Source: JASEGV01 sp947085285
GTDB lineage: Bacteria; Bacteroidota; Ignavibacteria; UBA10030; BY39
Assembly: GCA_947085285.1 (NCBI GenBank)
Contig: CAMTVZ010000198.1
Span: 1 to 19,890, forward strand
Reading direction: 5' to 3'
DNA: 19,890 nt
A model generated the notes under the pieces. It saw only the letters and a list, made by a program, of their open reading frames with translations, did no database searches and was not told where the DNA came from. A program made the position numbers and the translations under genes. How positions within the stretch are numbered: the first letter of the stretch is position 1; each line of letters begins with the position of its first letter. Of this stretch, positions 1 to 8,688 are shown piece by piece.

Positions 1-39
1 AATTTAAAATGTTCAATTTTTTCTCCTATTTATTATTTT

Positions 40-1161
40 TTATTTTATTTTTTTTACACGCTCTAATGTTTCTGTTTTCCATTGTTTAAAACGATTTTCG
101 TTTATAGCCTTTCTAGCTTCCTTAACTAGCCATTGATAAAAATATAAGTTGTGAATTGTAGCAAGTTGTAATGCTAATATTTCTTTCACTTGAAAAAGAT
201 GTCTTAAATATGCTCTCGAAAAATTTCTACAAGTATAGCAATCGCATTTTTCATCCACTGGATTTTCATCTAATTTAAAGATAGCATTCTTAATGGATAT
301 ACTACCAGCTTGGGTGAACAACATTGCATTCCGGCCGTTACGAGTTGGCATTACACAATCGAACATATCGACACCCCGTTCGATGGATTCGAGTATGTTT
401 TCAGGCGTACCGACACCCATAAGATACCGAGGTTTTGCCTTTGGAAGAATATCAGTACAGACCGAAGTCATTTCGTACATCATTTCAGCAGGTTCACCAA
501 CCGACAAGCCACCGATGGCATAACCATCAAAATCTAAAGCAATTAATTCTTCTGCCGACTTTACTCTCAGTTCTTTGAAAACACTTCCTTGAACTATTCC
601 AAACAAAGCTTGCGAGTGATTGTAAAGGTGGTTACTATTGTAAAATTTTTCTTTACAACGTGTAGCCCATCTTGTTGTTAATTCCTGTGATAGTTTAGCG
701 ATCTCAAATGAAACTGGAAAAGATGTACACTCATCCAGAACCATCATTATATCTGATCCTAATAGCCGTTGTATCTCGATTACATTTTCGGGTGTAAAAA
801 AATGGTTTGAACCATCTAAGTGCGATCGGAATTGAACACCCTCGTCTGAAATTTTATTTAAATCAGATAAACTAAAAACTTGGTAACCACCACTGTCGGT
901 TAGTATTGGCTTCTTCCACGAAATAAATTTGTGTAAACCGCCAAGCTTGTTTATTATTTCTACTCCTGGTCTCAAGTAAAGGTGATACGTGTTACCAAGA
1001 ATGATCTGAGCACCGATTTCTTCAAGTTCGCGTTGCTCGATAGCTTTTACAGAACCTTGTGTACCTACAGGCATAAAAACAGGAGTTTCGATAAAACCGT
1101 TATCAGTTTCTAACACTCCTGAACGTGCATTATTATCATTATTTATTAAAGTAAATCTCAA
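40..1161 (-). CDS. tgt: Queuine/preQ1 tRNA-guanine transglycosylase
   Basis: This enzyme exchanges guanine for the queuosine precursor preQ1 at the wobble position (34) of tRNAs with GUN anticodons. The 373-residue length fits bacterial Tgt. The substrate-pocket motif LTDSGGYQVFS (88-98) contains the conserved Asp89. GVDMFDCVMPTRNGRN (263-278) contains the nucleophilic Asp region and the tRNA-binding loop. The zinc site is complete: Cys306, Cys308 and Cys311 in CDCYTC, plus His337. The start must be TTG at 1161-1159, because an in-frame TAA lies four codons upstream (1173-1171) and the next Met is residue 30. The protein then begins MRFTLIN, as expected for the family. It is the last gene of the minus-strand block, 54 bases after the CorC-like gene. 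The function is secure; only the unusual start codon is notable. Confidence 0.97.
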   Translation of the reverse strand: MRFTLINNDNNARSGVLETDNGFIETPVFMPVGTQGSVKAIEQRELEEIGAQIILGNTYHLYLRPGVEIINKLGGLHKFISWKKPILTDSGGYQVFSLSDLNKISDEGVQFRSHLDGSNHFFTPENVIEIQRLLGSDIMMVLDECTSFPVSFEIAKLSQELTTRWATRCKEKFYNSNHLYNHSQALFGIVQGSVFKELRVKSAEELIALDFDGYAIGGLSVGEPAEMMYEMTSVCTDILPKAKPRYLMGVGTPENILESIERGVDMFDCVMPTRNGRNAMLFTQAGSISIKNAIFKLDENPVDEKCDCYTCRNFSRAYLRHLFQVKEILALQLATIHNLYFYQWLVKEARKAINENRFKQWKTETLERVKKIK

Positions 1162-1215
1162 ATTCTGTGCTTAATTTACTCAATTTTTAATGAATAATCA
1201 AACTACACGAATTCA

Positions 1216-2433
1216 TCATTCGATTTCAAGCAAAACTGAATCAATTCTGGTTTTAGTTGCACGTTGAATTGTGACTTTAAAATTGCCGAGCTTAATTATT
1301 TCATTCACTTTGGGTACTCGTCCGATTTTTTCACAAATGTAGCCGCTGAGAGTTATGTTTTCACCCTCCGGTATGGTTAACTTATAAGTTTCTTTTATAA
1401 ATTCTATTTCTAATCTACCACTAAATAGATATGTTTTTGGTCCTATTTGTTTGTGGAATTGTTTATTACTCAAAGCAGTTTCATCTATTTTTCCGAGCAC
1501 TTCTTCTAAAATATCGTAAACTGAAACAATACCCGAAGTTCCACCAAACTCATCAATGGCAACTGCTACGGAGGTACCTGTTTTATAAAATTGTTGTAGC
1601 AAATCGGAACTTGATTTAGTTTCAGGGACGTAAAGTACCTGACGAATAATGGTTGAGATACTTTCAGGTTCCGAAAACAGATCCATCGCATGAACGACTC
1701 CAATGATATTATCGATCGAACCCTCGTACACGAATAATTTAGAGTGTGTAGAGTTGTTAAACTTTTCTTTTAATTTTTGTATCGAGATATCTACTGGTAC
1801 AGAGTTTATTTCGGTTCTAGGTATCATTATATCTCGAATGAGTGTATCTTTTAATTCAAACACTTTCATTAAATAGGATGTTGTTTGTGAATCGTGCTTC
1901 CCTACTCCTTCGCTCTCTTTGATAAGACTATATACATCTTCCTTTGTGAAAAAATATTTTTCAGCAGTATCGGTAACTTTAAATAACCGGATGATTGTAC
2001 GGGTAAAAAGAGTAAGAATCAAAATCAAAGGATAAAATAGGTAATTACTAATGAAGAGCAAGAGTGTGAAAAAGGGAATGGTTGCATCGGCGTTTTCTCG
2101 AGAAAATATTTTAGGTATGATTTCACCAAATATTAAAACTATGATCGCTGTGATTATTAATATAAATGTAGAACCGATATCGAAAAGAGAGACTAACATC
2201 ATTGTCAGCAAAGTTGAAAAAGCCACATTTGATATATTTGTACCAACAAGGGAGATTGTTAAAAATTTTTGTGGATGGCTAATGAGGTCGAGAGTTCGTT
2301 TCGACAAAAAAGTATTTTGTTTTGCTCGGATTTCGGCTTTGAGGCGATTTGCTACGATAAAACTTATTTCCGAAGCCGAATATAAAGCTGAAAGCACCAA
2401 CGTAATGATGAGTAAAAATATCTCGAATATCAT
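1216..2433 (-). CDS. CorC/HlyC (CNNM-like) membrane protein with CBS domains
   Basis: This 405-residue protein has the full architecture of the hemolysin C/CorC family. An N-terminal DUF21 (CNNM) membrane domain spans about 1-190, with hydrophobic segments at 1-18, about 60-110 and 125-150 and the typical ASEISF motif near residue 20. A CBS pair follows at about 195-320, with IRDIMIPRTEI near 199-209 and DEFGGTSGIVS near 290-300. A C-terminal CorC_HlyC domain occupies about 325-405. Family members are linked to Mg/Co ion transport or resistance; a GldE-type member is required for gliding in some Bacteroidetes. The exact substrate cannot be read from the sequence. Its ATG overlaps the stop of the upstream vanZ-like gene by four bases (ATGA), which suggests translational coupling. 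A 54-base gap separates it from tgt. Confidence 0.9.
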   Translation of the reverse strand: MIFEIFLLIITLVLSALYSASEISFIVANRLKAEIRAKQNTFLSKRTLDLISHPQKFLTISLVGTNISNVAFSTLLTMMLVSLFDIGSTFILIITAIIVLIFGEIIPKIFSRENADATIPFFTLLLFISNYLFYPLILILTLFTRTIIRLFKVTDTAEKYFFTKEDVYSLIKESEGVGKHDSQTTSYLMKVFELKDTLIRDIMIPRTEINSVPVDISIQKLKEKFNNSTHSKLFVYEGSIDNIIGVVHAMDLFSEPESISTIIRQVLYVPETKSSSDLLQQFYKTGTSVAVAIDEFGGTSGIVSVYDILEEVLGKIDETALSNKQFHKQIGPKTYLFSGRLEIEFIKETYKLTIPEGENITLSGYICEKIGRVPKVNEIIKLGNFKVTIQRATKTRIDSVLLEIE

Positions 2434-2843
2434 AGGTCTGATATTTTGGTACCGCTCAGTTTGCTTGCATAACGATTGATAAAATTGAAAAACGATACTG
2501 CTAAAATTCCGCCTACAGCATCTGCAACCAAATCATATATATCGGACATCCTGCCGGGAATCATAGATTGAAATAACTCATCAAAAATTCCGAAGGAGAT
2601 TACAAATACTAAAGTCAATATAGCTATTTGTTTTTTTGAATTAATTCTCTTCTGCCTGTGGTAAAGCGATCTTAGAATCAAAATTCCGAAAATAAAAAAA
2701 ACGCAAACGTGTGCAATTTTATCCCACCCAAATATTTGGATATTGGGTAATTTATTTGCGGGAATTGAAGATGCTGTAATGATTAAACCTGCCCAAACAA
2801 ATGGGGGGAAATGGTAACGAAAAAATCTATTTAAGTTTGACAA
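2430..2843 (-). CDS. VanZ-like small membrane protein
   Basis: This 137-residue protein has about four hydrophobic segments (near 14-26, 43-60, 71-88 and 103-122). It carries the VanZ family pattern: DKIAH at 41-45, FDELFQ at 87-92, and GR at 97-98 followed by DLVAD at 104-108 and GG. VanZ of the glycopeptide resistance cluster gives low-level teicoplanin resistance, but most chromosomal homologues have no known role, so no resistance function is claimed. The start is TTG at 2843-2841, inside the last 17 bases of the upstream nnr gene. GGAG lies 10 bases upstream across a run of nine A. No ATG occurs before the first membrane segment. Its stop overlaps the next start (ATGA). The family assignment is good; the start is less certain. 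Confidence 0.85.
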   Translation of the reverse strand: MSNLNRFFRYHFPPFVWAGLIITASSIPANKLPNIQIFGWDKIAHVCVFFIFGILILRSLYHRQKRINSKKQIAILTLVFVISFGIFDELFQSMIPGRMSDIYDLVADAVGGILAVSFFNFINRYASKLSGTKISDL

Positions 2844-4422
2844 ATTTTTTTTTCTCCGATTCTATAAAATTGAATGCGTTGGGAATATACTTTTGGATAT
2901 CAGAAGCTAAAACACTTCTCTCTCCCAACTTCTGTTTAGCGATATCACCCGCAAATCCGTGAATGAATACGCCACTATAAGCAGCTTCAATTTCAGCCAT
3001 TCCTTGAGCCCACAATCCACCAATTATACCTGCAAGCACATCGCCTGCCCCTGCTGTAGCCATTCCAGGATTACCAGTTGAATTAATGAATGTGTATCCA
3101 TCTGACGAAAAAGTTAATGTGGGAGCACCTTTTAAAACTAATGTTAATTTATATTCTTTACTGAATGAGTGGCCTATTTTCAATTTATTCAACTCAATTT
3201 CGGATGGAGCGAGTTTTGTAAGTCGAGCAAATTCACCAATGTGTGGTGTAATAATAACATTTTTAGATTTCTTCTTCCTAAGAATCGATATATTTTCCGA
3301 AATAATCGTGAGTGCATCGGCATCGACTACAAGAGGTTTATCAACTTCGAGTAAAATTTTATTGACTAACTCGACCGACTCGCTTTTTAACGAAATACCA
3401 CAACCGATAACCAATATATTAGCCCAATCAATTAGTTTGTTTAATTTTTGGTAGCTTTCGGGGGTAATCTTCCCCTCCTCCATTCTACCTAAAGAATTCA
3501 CCATTACTTCAGTCAATTTTTTTGCTAAAATTGGATACACAGATTCGTGTGTTGCAAGAATAACAGCACCTGCTCCCGATTTCAATGCTGAATTTGAAGC
3601 TAAAGCCGCGGCTCCTGTGTAACCAACAGAACCTCCAATTACTAAAACTTTACCAACAGTATATTTATGACTTGTTTTCAGACGTTTTGGCAACGATTGG
3701 ACAATATCGGAAGGTTCGACTTCGTAGGTTTGAAACTGCGAGCTTTCATAAAAATAACGAGGTAATGATATATCGGCAATCTTTAAATCGTTTATATAAT
3801 TAACTGAATTTCCAACGACTAATCCGTTTTTCTTCATCCCCATTGTAACTGTTAAATCGGATTTTACAGCAACACTCGCAACAGCACCAGTATCAGAATT
3901 TACCCCTGTAGGAATATCAATCGAAATTTTTGGAACATTAATAGAGTTCATCCAATTGATAATTTCTTCATAATATTTTTCAAGTTTACCACTGAAGCCT
4001 GTTCCAAATATAGCATCTACAATAAAATCAACCTTTTGAAAAGCTTTTAGTTGTTTCAAGCCTTTATATTCTTGCAGAAGAAGATTTTTATTCGGTTTAT
4101 TTCGTGATATGATTTTTGAAATGATTTTATAATTGGTAAGTGCATCCCCTTTTAAATTTTTATGACTGCCGAGAATTACGACATTTACACTTGCTCCCAG
4201 ATTATAAAGATGACGTGCCACTACAAAACCATCGCCGCCGTTATTACCTTTCCCACATACGATTAAAAATTTTTTCTTATCAACGCAACCGTACTTTTTT
4301 TTGATGGCATCAACAATACTACGCCCTGCATTTTCCATTAAAATTAAACCCGGAATACCTACATCTTCGATAGCACTGCGGTCGAATTTTCTCATCTCCT
4401 CTGAATTGATAACAGGTATCAT
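2827..4422 (-). CDS. nnr: Bifunctional NAD(P)H-hydrate epimerase / ADP-dependent NAD(P)HX dehydratase
   Basis: This enzyme repairs hydrated, damaged NADH and NADPH. The N-terminal YjeF_N domain (about 1-225) epimerises R- and S-NAD(P)HX. The C-terminal ribokinase-like domain (about 245-531) dehydrates S-NAD(P)HX using ADP. Visible motifs include MENAGR (29-34), CGKGNNGGDGF (56-66), VDAIFGTGFSG (135-145) and IDIPTGVNSDTG (168-179) in the first domain. The second domain has VDADAL (366-371), TPHIGEFARL (392-401) and the catalytic NPGMATAGAGDVLAGI (451-466) with Asp461. The 531-residue length is that of the usual fused bacterial form. It starts one base after the nuoN stop. Lying next to a complex I subunit is suggestive, because complex I consumes NADH, but the link is only positional. 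Confidence 0.96.
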   Translation of the reverse strand: MIPVINSEEMRKFDRSAIEDVGIPGLILMENAGRSIVDAIKKKYGCVDKKKFLIVCGKGNNGGDGFVVARHLYNLGASVNVVILGSHKNLKGDALTNYKIISKIISRNKPNKNLLLQEYKGLKQLKAFQKVDFIVDAIFGTGFSGKLEKYYEEIINWMNSINVPKISIDIPTGVNSDTGAVASVAVKSDLTVTMGMKKNGLVVGNSVNYINDLKIADISLPRYFYESSQFQTYEVEPSDIVQSLPKRLKTSHKYTVGKVLVIGGSVGYTGAAALASNSALKSGAGAVILATHESVYPILAKKLTEVMVNSLGRMEEGKITPESYQKLNKLIDWANILVIGCGISLKSESVELVNKILLEVDKPLVVDADALTIISENISILRKKKSKNVIITPHIGEFARLTKLAPSEIELNKLKIGHSFSKEYKLTLVLKGAPTLTFSSDGYTFINSTGNPGMATAGAGDVLAGIIGGLWAQGMAEIEAAYSGVFIHGFAGDIAKQKLGERSVLASDIQKYIPNAFNFIESEKKKFVKLK

Positions 4423-4423
4423 A

Positions 4424-5845
4424 TTAAAATAAATTTTTGATAATATTCATGAGCAATGAGGGTAAAATTCCAATTATGAATAACGATGCTGCCATTAAAA
4501 ATAAAATAGAATTAATTAATGGATTAGACTGATATCGAAGTTGTATTTCACTTGATCTGAAATACATCATTACGATTAGCCTTAGATAATAGTATGCCGA
4601 AACAACCGACATAATAACACCTAAGACTGCAAGCCAAGTGAGACCTGCATTTACAGCTGCCATAAAGATATAATACTTACCAAAGAAGCCAGCAAAAGGG
4701 GGAATACCAGTTAGCGAGAACATAAAAATCGCCATCAGCGCAGCTAAATACGGAGAATGAGAAGATAAGCCGGTATAGTCTTCGAAGGTCAAAAATTTAT
4801 CCTCATCTTTTTCAAGAAATGATAAGATTCCGAATGCCCCCAAGTTCATAAACGAGTAGGCTGTGAGGTAAAATAAGATACCATCCCGCCCCATCTCATT
4901 TGCAGCGGCTAAACCAACTAAGAGATAACCTGCATGTGCGATGCTCGAATAAGCAAGCATTCGTTTAATGTTATTTTGTGAGATGGCGATTATATTGCCA
5001 ATAATCATCGAAGCCGCAGCAAGAAACGATAAAGCTTCCTGTAATTTAACACCGCCGGGAAAATTATGATAAAATATCAGAACAAATGCGGCGAAAGCGG
5101 CAGCTTTTGCTCCGGTTGACATGAAACCCGACATTGGAGTGGGTGCCCCTTCGTAAACATCAGGAACCCACATATGAAAAGGAACAGCCGCTACTTTAAA
5201 TGCCAAACCGATTAAAAGAAGCCCGGTTCCAATCCAAAGAAATGGAAGTTTTGAATAGATGTGAAAATTTTGCACGACCGTTTGAATGTTTGTAGAACCT
5301 GTAATTCCATAAAGTAGAGCCATACCGTAGAGGAGAAAACCTGTTGCAAATGCACCAAGTAAAAAATATTTCAATGCCGCCTCGTTCGATTTTACACGTT
5401 TACGCATAAAACCGACAAGCACATAAAGACTTATTGACATCAACTCAAGTCCTAAAAATACGATTATCAAATCAGCCGCCGATGCCATAAACATCATACC
5501 CACCGTCGAGAATAAAATTAGTGCATAATATTCCCCTTGATGAATAGCCATTTTAATTAAATAATCTTTAGATACAACGATAGTAAATAATGCTGTAAGC
5601 ATAAATAGTATGCTGAAGAAATTTCCGTAGCCCCCCACATTGAACATATTAAAGAAACTTGTCCCCTTCCAATTTAACGTTTCGACAGCCATACCTATCG
5701 AAATAATCAAACCGATTATTGAAACAAGATAGCTAATGCTCGAACTCTTTCGAAATGTCGCTTCGATGACGATTACAACTAATGCAGTAACTGTAACACC
5801 CAAAACCGGTAATATTGTTAACAAATCTTTGACGTTGAATTCCAT
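4424..5845 (-). CDS. nuoN: NADH-quinone oxidoreductase subunit N
   Basis: NuoN is one of the three antiporter-like, proton-pumping membrane subunits of respiratory complex I. The 473-residue protein is almost entirely hydrophobic, with about 14 membrane segments. It has the proton-channel residues of the family: Glu134 in FLGLELMSISLY, Lys159 in EAALKYFLLGAFA, Lys217 in GLAFKVAAVPFHMWVPDVYEG and Lys247 in STGAKAAAF. An AAGG sequence lies 7 bases before the ATG. The gene is not accompanied by nuoM, nuoL or any other nuo gene in this window. Instead it follows ribE after 68 bases and is followed one base later by nnr. NuoN is favoured over NuoM/L and Mrp-type antiporter subunits because of the length and the PDVYEGAPTPMSGFMSTGAKAA stretch. 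Confidence 0.95.
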   Translation of the reverse strand: MEFNVKDLLTILPVLGVTVTALVVIVIEATFRKSSSISYLVSIIGLIISIGMAVETLNWKGTSFFNMFNVGGYGNFFSILFMLTALFTIVVSKDYLIKMAIHQGEYYALILFSTVGMMFMASAADLIIVFLGLELMSISLYVLVGFMRKRVKSNEAALKYFLLGAFATGFLLYGMALLYGITGSTNIQTVVQNFHIYSKLPFLWIGTGLLLIGLAFKVAAVPFHMWVPDVYEGAPTPMSGFMSTGAKAAAFAAFVLIFYHNFPGGVKLQEALSFLAAASMIIGNIIAISQNNIKRMLAYSSIAHAGYLLVGLAAANEMGRDGILFYLTAYSFMNLGAFGILSFLEKDEDKFLTFEDYTGLSSHSPYLAALMAIFMFSLTGIPPFAGFFGKYYIFMAAVNAGLTWLAVLGVIMSVVSAYYYLRLIVMMYFRSSEIQLRYQSNPLINSILFLMAASLFIIGILPSLLMNIIKNLF

Positions 5846-5913
5846 TTGAAGACCTTATTCGTTGTATAAATACTGAAAAATTTAAGACAAAATAAGAAAA
5901 AGGAAGCTAATAA

Positions 5914-6561
5914 TCAAAAACCCATATTCTTTAACTTCTTGACAGATATATTGTTTTGTTTTTTGGAAGATTCGGTTTGCTCTAAGTAATTTAGAACATA
6001 TTTACCTAACACATCGAACTCTAAATTCACTTTGTCGTTTACTTTTCGATTTTTAAAAATCGTATTTTCCATTGTATGAGGAATAATCGAAACTGTTACA
6101 AAATTATTTTCAAGTTCGGCCACTGTTAAACTTACCCCGTCGATAGCGATAGAGCCCACGGGAATAACATTTTTTATAAAATTTTTGGGAATTTCGACTG
6201 TAAACATCCAGCTTGCAGTTCGTTTAATAATCGATTTTATTTTTCCTACACAATCTACATGTCCTTGTACAATGTGCCCTCCAAGTCGTTCGTTCAGTTT
6301 CATTGCCAATTCAAGATTTACTTCTTCTCCAATTTTTAAATTCGAAAAAGTAGTTTTTTTTAAAGTCTCCTCAACAGCAACAACTTCAAACCAGTTTTTT
6401 GATTTTTCAACTACAGTTTGGCAAACACCATTTATCGAAACGCTATCGTTAATAGTTAGTTCGGCGGCGCTTCTTGATGTTCTAACTTTTAGTTTCAATC
6501 CGTTACCTACACGATTAATTGATTCGATCTTTCCGATTTCGGTAATGATTCCAGTGAACAT
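5914..6561 (-). CDS. ribE: Riboflavin synthase alpha chain
   Basis: This enzyme makes riboflavin by dismutation of two 6,7-dimethyl-8-ribityllumazine molecules and normally works as a trimer. It begins with the family signature MFTGIITEIG and has two homologous lumazine-binding barrels. The first (about 1-92) includes VSINGVCQTV at 41-50. The second (about 95-190) includes GGHIVQGHVDCVG at 94-106 and IAIDGVSLTV at 138-147. Residues 196-215 form a polar, Lys-rich tail beyond the core fold. The start is supported by AGAGAGG a few bases upstream. It sits 9 bases downstream of ribD. Neither ribBA nor the lumazine synthase gene ribH is present, so the pathway must be completed elsewhere in the genome. 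Confidence 0.96.
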   Translation of the reverse strand: MFTGIITEIGKIESINRVGNGLKLKVRTSRSAAELTINDSVSINGVCQTVVEKSKNWFEVVAVEETLKKTTFSNLKIGEEVNLELAMKLNERLGGHIVQGHVDCVGKIKSIIKRTASWMFTVEIPKNFIKNVIPVGSIAIDGVSLTVAELENNFVTVSIIPHTMENTIFKNRKVNDKVNLEFDVLGKYVLNYLEQTESSKKQNNISVKKLKNMGF

Positions 6562-6570
6562 TTTTCCTCT

Positions 6571-7674
6571 CTAAGTTTTTATGTAACCTTCCATCATCAT
6601 GTCCGTACCGAATTGTTGAAAAGTAACATCATATAATTCGAACGGATGTGTAATTTTAAATCTGATACTATCAGATACAGCCGGAATTCCTTTCCCTAAA
6701 ATTTTGGGAGCAATGGTGTAAATTATTTTATCTGCCAATCTATTCTTAAGAAACTGAGCAAAGAGCACGCTGCCCCCTTCAACCAAAATAGATGCTACGT
6801 TATTTTTAGCTAAAATTTTCAGAACAGTTCTAATAGAAATAATTGTAGATTTCGATTTTATCACAAATATTTTTACCCCCATCTTATTTAAGAATGAGGC
6901 TTTTTTCTGATTTTCTAGATAACCTTTTTCGGATGTAAAAATTAGGGTAGGAATTTCGTTAGCAGTTAAAATTATTTTAGATTTTTTAGATACTGATAGT
7001 TTTCCGTCTATCACTACTCGTATGGGATTTCTCCCCTTCACCAATCGGACATTCAATTCGGGGTCGTCTTTGCGCACAGTGTTAGCACCGACTAAAATAG
7101 CATCATACATTGCACGCAGTTCGTGAACTTTTTTTCGTGTCTGATAATTTGATATCCATCTCGAATTCCCTTGATAGTCAGCAATTTTGCCATCAAGTGT
7201 TTGTGCCATCTTTAATGTTACAAATGGTAATTTTTGAGTGATATGTTTGTTAAAAAACTCGTTCAACTTTTTTGCATCCGATTCGAGTATCCCTTCAACA
7301 ACTTCGATTCCAGCTGCTTTAAGTTTTCTGATACCATTTCCATTCACCAGTGGGTTCGGGTCGCGCATTCCAACAACTACTTTTTTGATCCCTTTTGATA
7401 TTATTAGATCGGTGCAAGGAGGAGTTTTACCGAAATGAATGCATGGTTCAAGATTCACATACAAAGTTGCACCTTCAACGCTATTTTTAGCCTCCTCTAA
7501 TGCATTTACTTCGGCGTGAGCTTTTCCATATTGCTTGTGGTATCCACTTCCAATAATTTTTCCATTTTTGACAATTATACAGCCGACTAAAGGATTGGGG
7601 CTAACATAGCCGGCACCTTTTTGTGCGAGCTTGAAACATTCCTGTAAATATTTTTCATCTTCAGCATTTTTCAT
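6571..7674 (-). CDS. ribD: Bifunctional riboflavin deaminase / reductase
   Basis: RibD carries out the second and third steps of riboflavin synthesis after GTP cyclohydrolase II: deamination of the pyrimidine and NADPH-dependent reduction of the ribosyl side chain. The N-terminal cytidine-deaminase-like domain (about 1-145) has the zinc motif HAEVNAL (His53, Glu55) and EPCIHFGKTPPCTDLI (Cys78, Cys87). The C-terminal reductase domain (about 150-367) starts LPFVTLKMAQTLDGKIAD, with SRWIS and later LVEGGSVLFAQFL. The 367-residue length is normal. Its ATG overlaps the stop of the upstream oxidoreductase by one base (TAATG), and ribE follows after 9 bases, giving a ribD-ribE unit. Confidence 0.96.
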   Translation of the reverse strand: MKNAEDEKYLQECFKLAQKGAGYVSPNPLVGCIIVKNGKIIGSGYHKQYGKAHAEVNALEEAKNSVEGATLYVNLEPCIHFGKTPPCTDLIISKGIKKVVVGMRDPNPLVNGNGIRKLKAAGIEVVEGILESDAKKLNEFFNKHITQKLPFVTLKMAQTLDGKIADYQGNSRWISNYQTRKKVHELRAMYDAILVGANTVRKDDPELNVRLVKGRNPIRVVIDGKLSVSKKSKIILTANEIPTLIFTSEKGYLENQKKASFLNKMGVKIFVIKSKSTIISIRTVLKILAKNNVASILVEGGSVLFAQFLKNRLADKIIYTIAPKILGKGIPAVSDSIRFKITHPFELYDVTFQQFGTDMMMEGYIKT

Positions 7675-8678
7675 TATTTAAGTACAATTTCTTTTTTAAG
7701 TTTCGCTGATTTGTAAACAGCTTCAACAACTTTCATACGTTGCACAGCTTCATCGGCAGTTGAGATGACTGGATGCAAACATTTTATTGCACCTATGAAA
7801 TGCTTTAATTCGAGCTCGTAGCTTTTCTTTAATATATTTTGTAATGTTTCGGATTTAACAGGAGTTACACCTATCACATCACCGCCGATTGTTTTATTGA
7901 TGCGTAATGGGTTGAGTTGAGCGCTACCTTTAGTTCCATATATTTCACACGAGAACGCATCGCCAGTTATATGAAACGACCAACTTGTTTCGAGGTGCAA
8001 AGTTGCACCGTTTTTAGTTTCGATAAATGCGATGCACGAGTCTTCAACACTTTTTGTAGTATGATTGTATGTAATAGCACTCACCCGTTTTACAGGATTA
8101 AAATTAACAGCCCATAGTAAGGTATCGAGCGCACCTAAACCTAAGTCTAAAAATACACCCCCTCCCGACTTTTCTTTTTGCGTAAACCAAGGATTGTTGC
8201 GTCCGAGTTTTTTAACCCAAGCCGCTTTCAAATAAAATATCTCGCCCAACTCACCGTTTTCGATAATGCTTTTTAACATCATCAGATCGGGACGGAAACG
8301 GTTGTTCATACCTACCATCAATTTTTGTTTTGTTCGGTGAACAGTTTCGGCAATATCAACTGCTTCATCATATTTACGTGCGATGGGGCGTTCAACAAAT
8401 ACATCTAAACCTGAGTTCAAAGCTGCAACAGCAATGCTCTTGTGTGTGTCGGTTGGTGTGCAGATTGTAACTGCATTTAATTTTTCGGAGGCGAGCATTT
8501 CTTCGACATTTGTGTAAAGTTGCCGAATGCCAAATTTTTCGCCTACCGATTTTAATTTCGATTTATCCTTGTCGCATAATGCTGTTACTTCAGCATCGAT
8601 GTTTTTTGTTAGTAAAGGGAGATGAAAAACCTGTGCAACCCATCCCCCACCAATAATACCAATTTTAAGTTTTTCCAT
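7674..8678 (-). CDS. Gfo/Idh/MocA family oxidoreductase with altered catalytic motifs
   Basis: This 334-residue protein has the two-domain layout of the glucose-fructose oxidoreductase / inositol dehydrogenase family. A Rossmann NAD(P)-binding domain (about 1-122) has IGIIGGGWVAQ at 6-16 and ICTPTDTH at 72-79. A C-terminal alpha/beta domain follows. The usual EKP motif reads VERPIA, so the family's conserved lysine is Arg97. The usual GxH before the conserved Asp reads GLGALD at 180-185, so the family's conserved histidine is Gly182. Asp178 and Asp185 remain. The fold is clear, but whether it is an active dehydrogenase is doubtful and the substrate is unknown. It lies between dxs (10-base gap) and ribD (one-base overlap), so it is probably co-transcribed with both. 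Confidence 0.88.
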   Translation of the reverse strand: MEKLKIGIIGGGWVAQVFHLPLLTKNIDAEVTALCDKDKSKLKSVGEKFGIRQLYTNVEEMLASEKLNAVTICTPTDTHKSIAVAALNSGLDVFVERPIARKYDEAVDIAETVHRTKQKLMVGMNNRFRPDLMMLKSIIENGELGEIFYLKAAWVKKLGRNNPWFTQKEKSGGGVFLDLGLGALDTLLWAVNFNPVKRVSAITYNHTTKSVEDSCIAFIETKNGATLHLETSWSFHITGDAFSCEIYGTKGSAQLNPLRINKTIGGDVIGVTPVKSETLQNILKKSYELELKHFIGAIKCLHPVISTADEAVQRMKVVEAVYKSAKLKKEIVLK

Positions 8679-8688
8679 GTTGAACCAT

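Noticed and set aside
2051..2479. A 142-codon plus-strand open frame opposite the CorC-like gene
   Set aside because: It is antisense to a well-supported gene, and its composition mirrors that gene's hydrophobic codons.
2430..2843. A glycopeptide resistance role for the VanZ-like protein
   Set aside because: No vanA/H/X/R/S genes are nearby, and chromosomal VanZ-like proteins are common without such a role.
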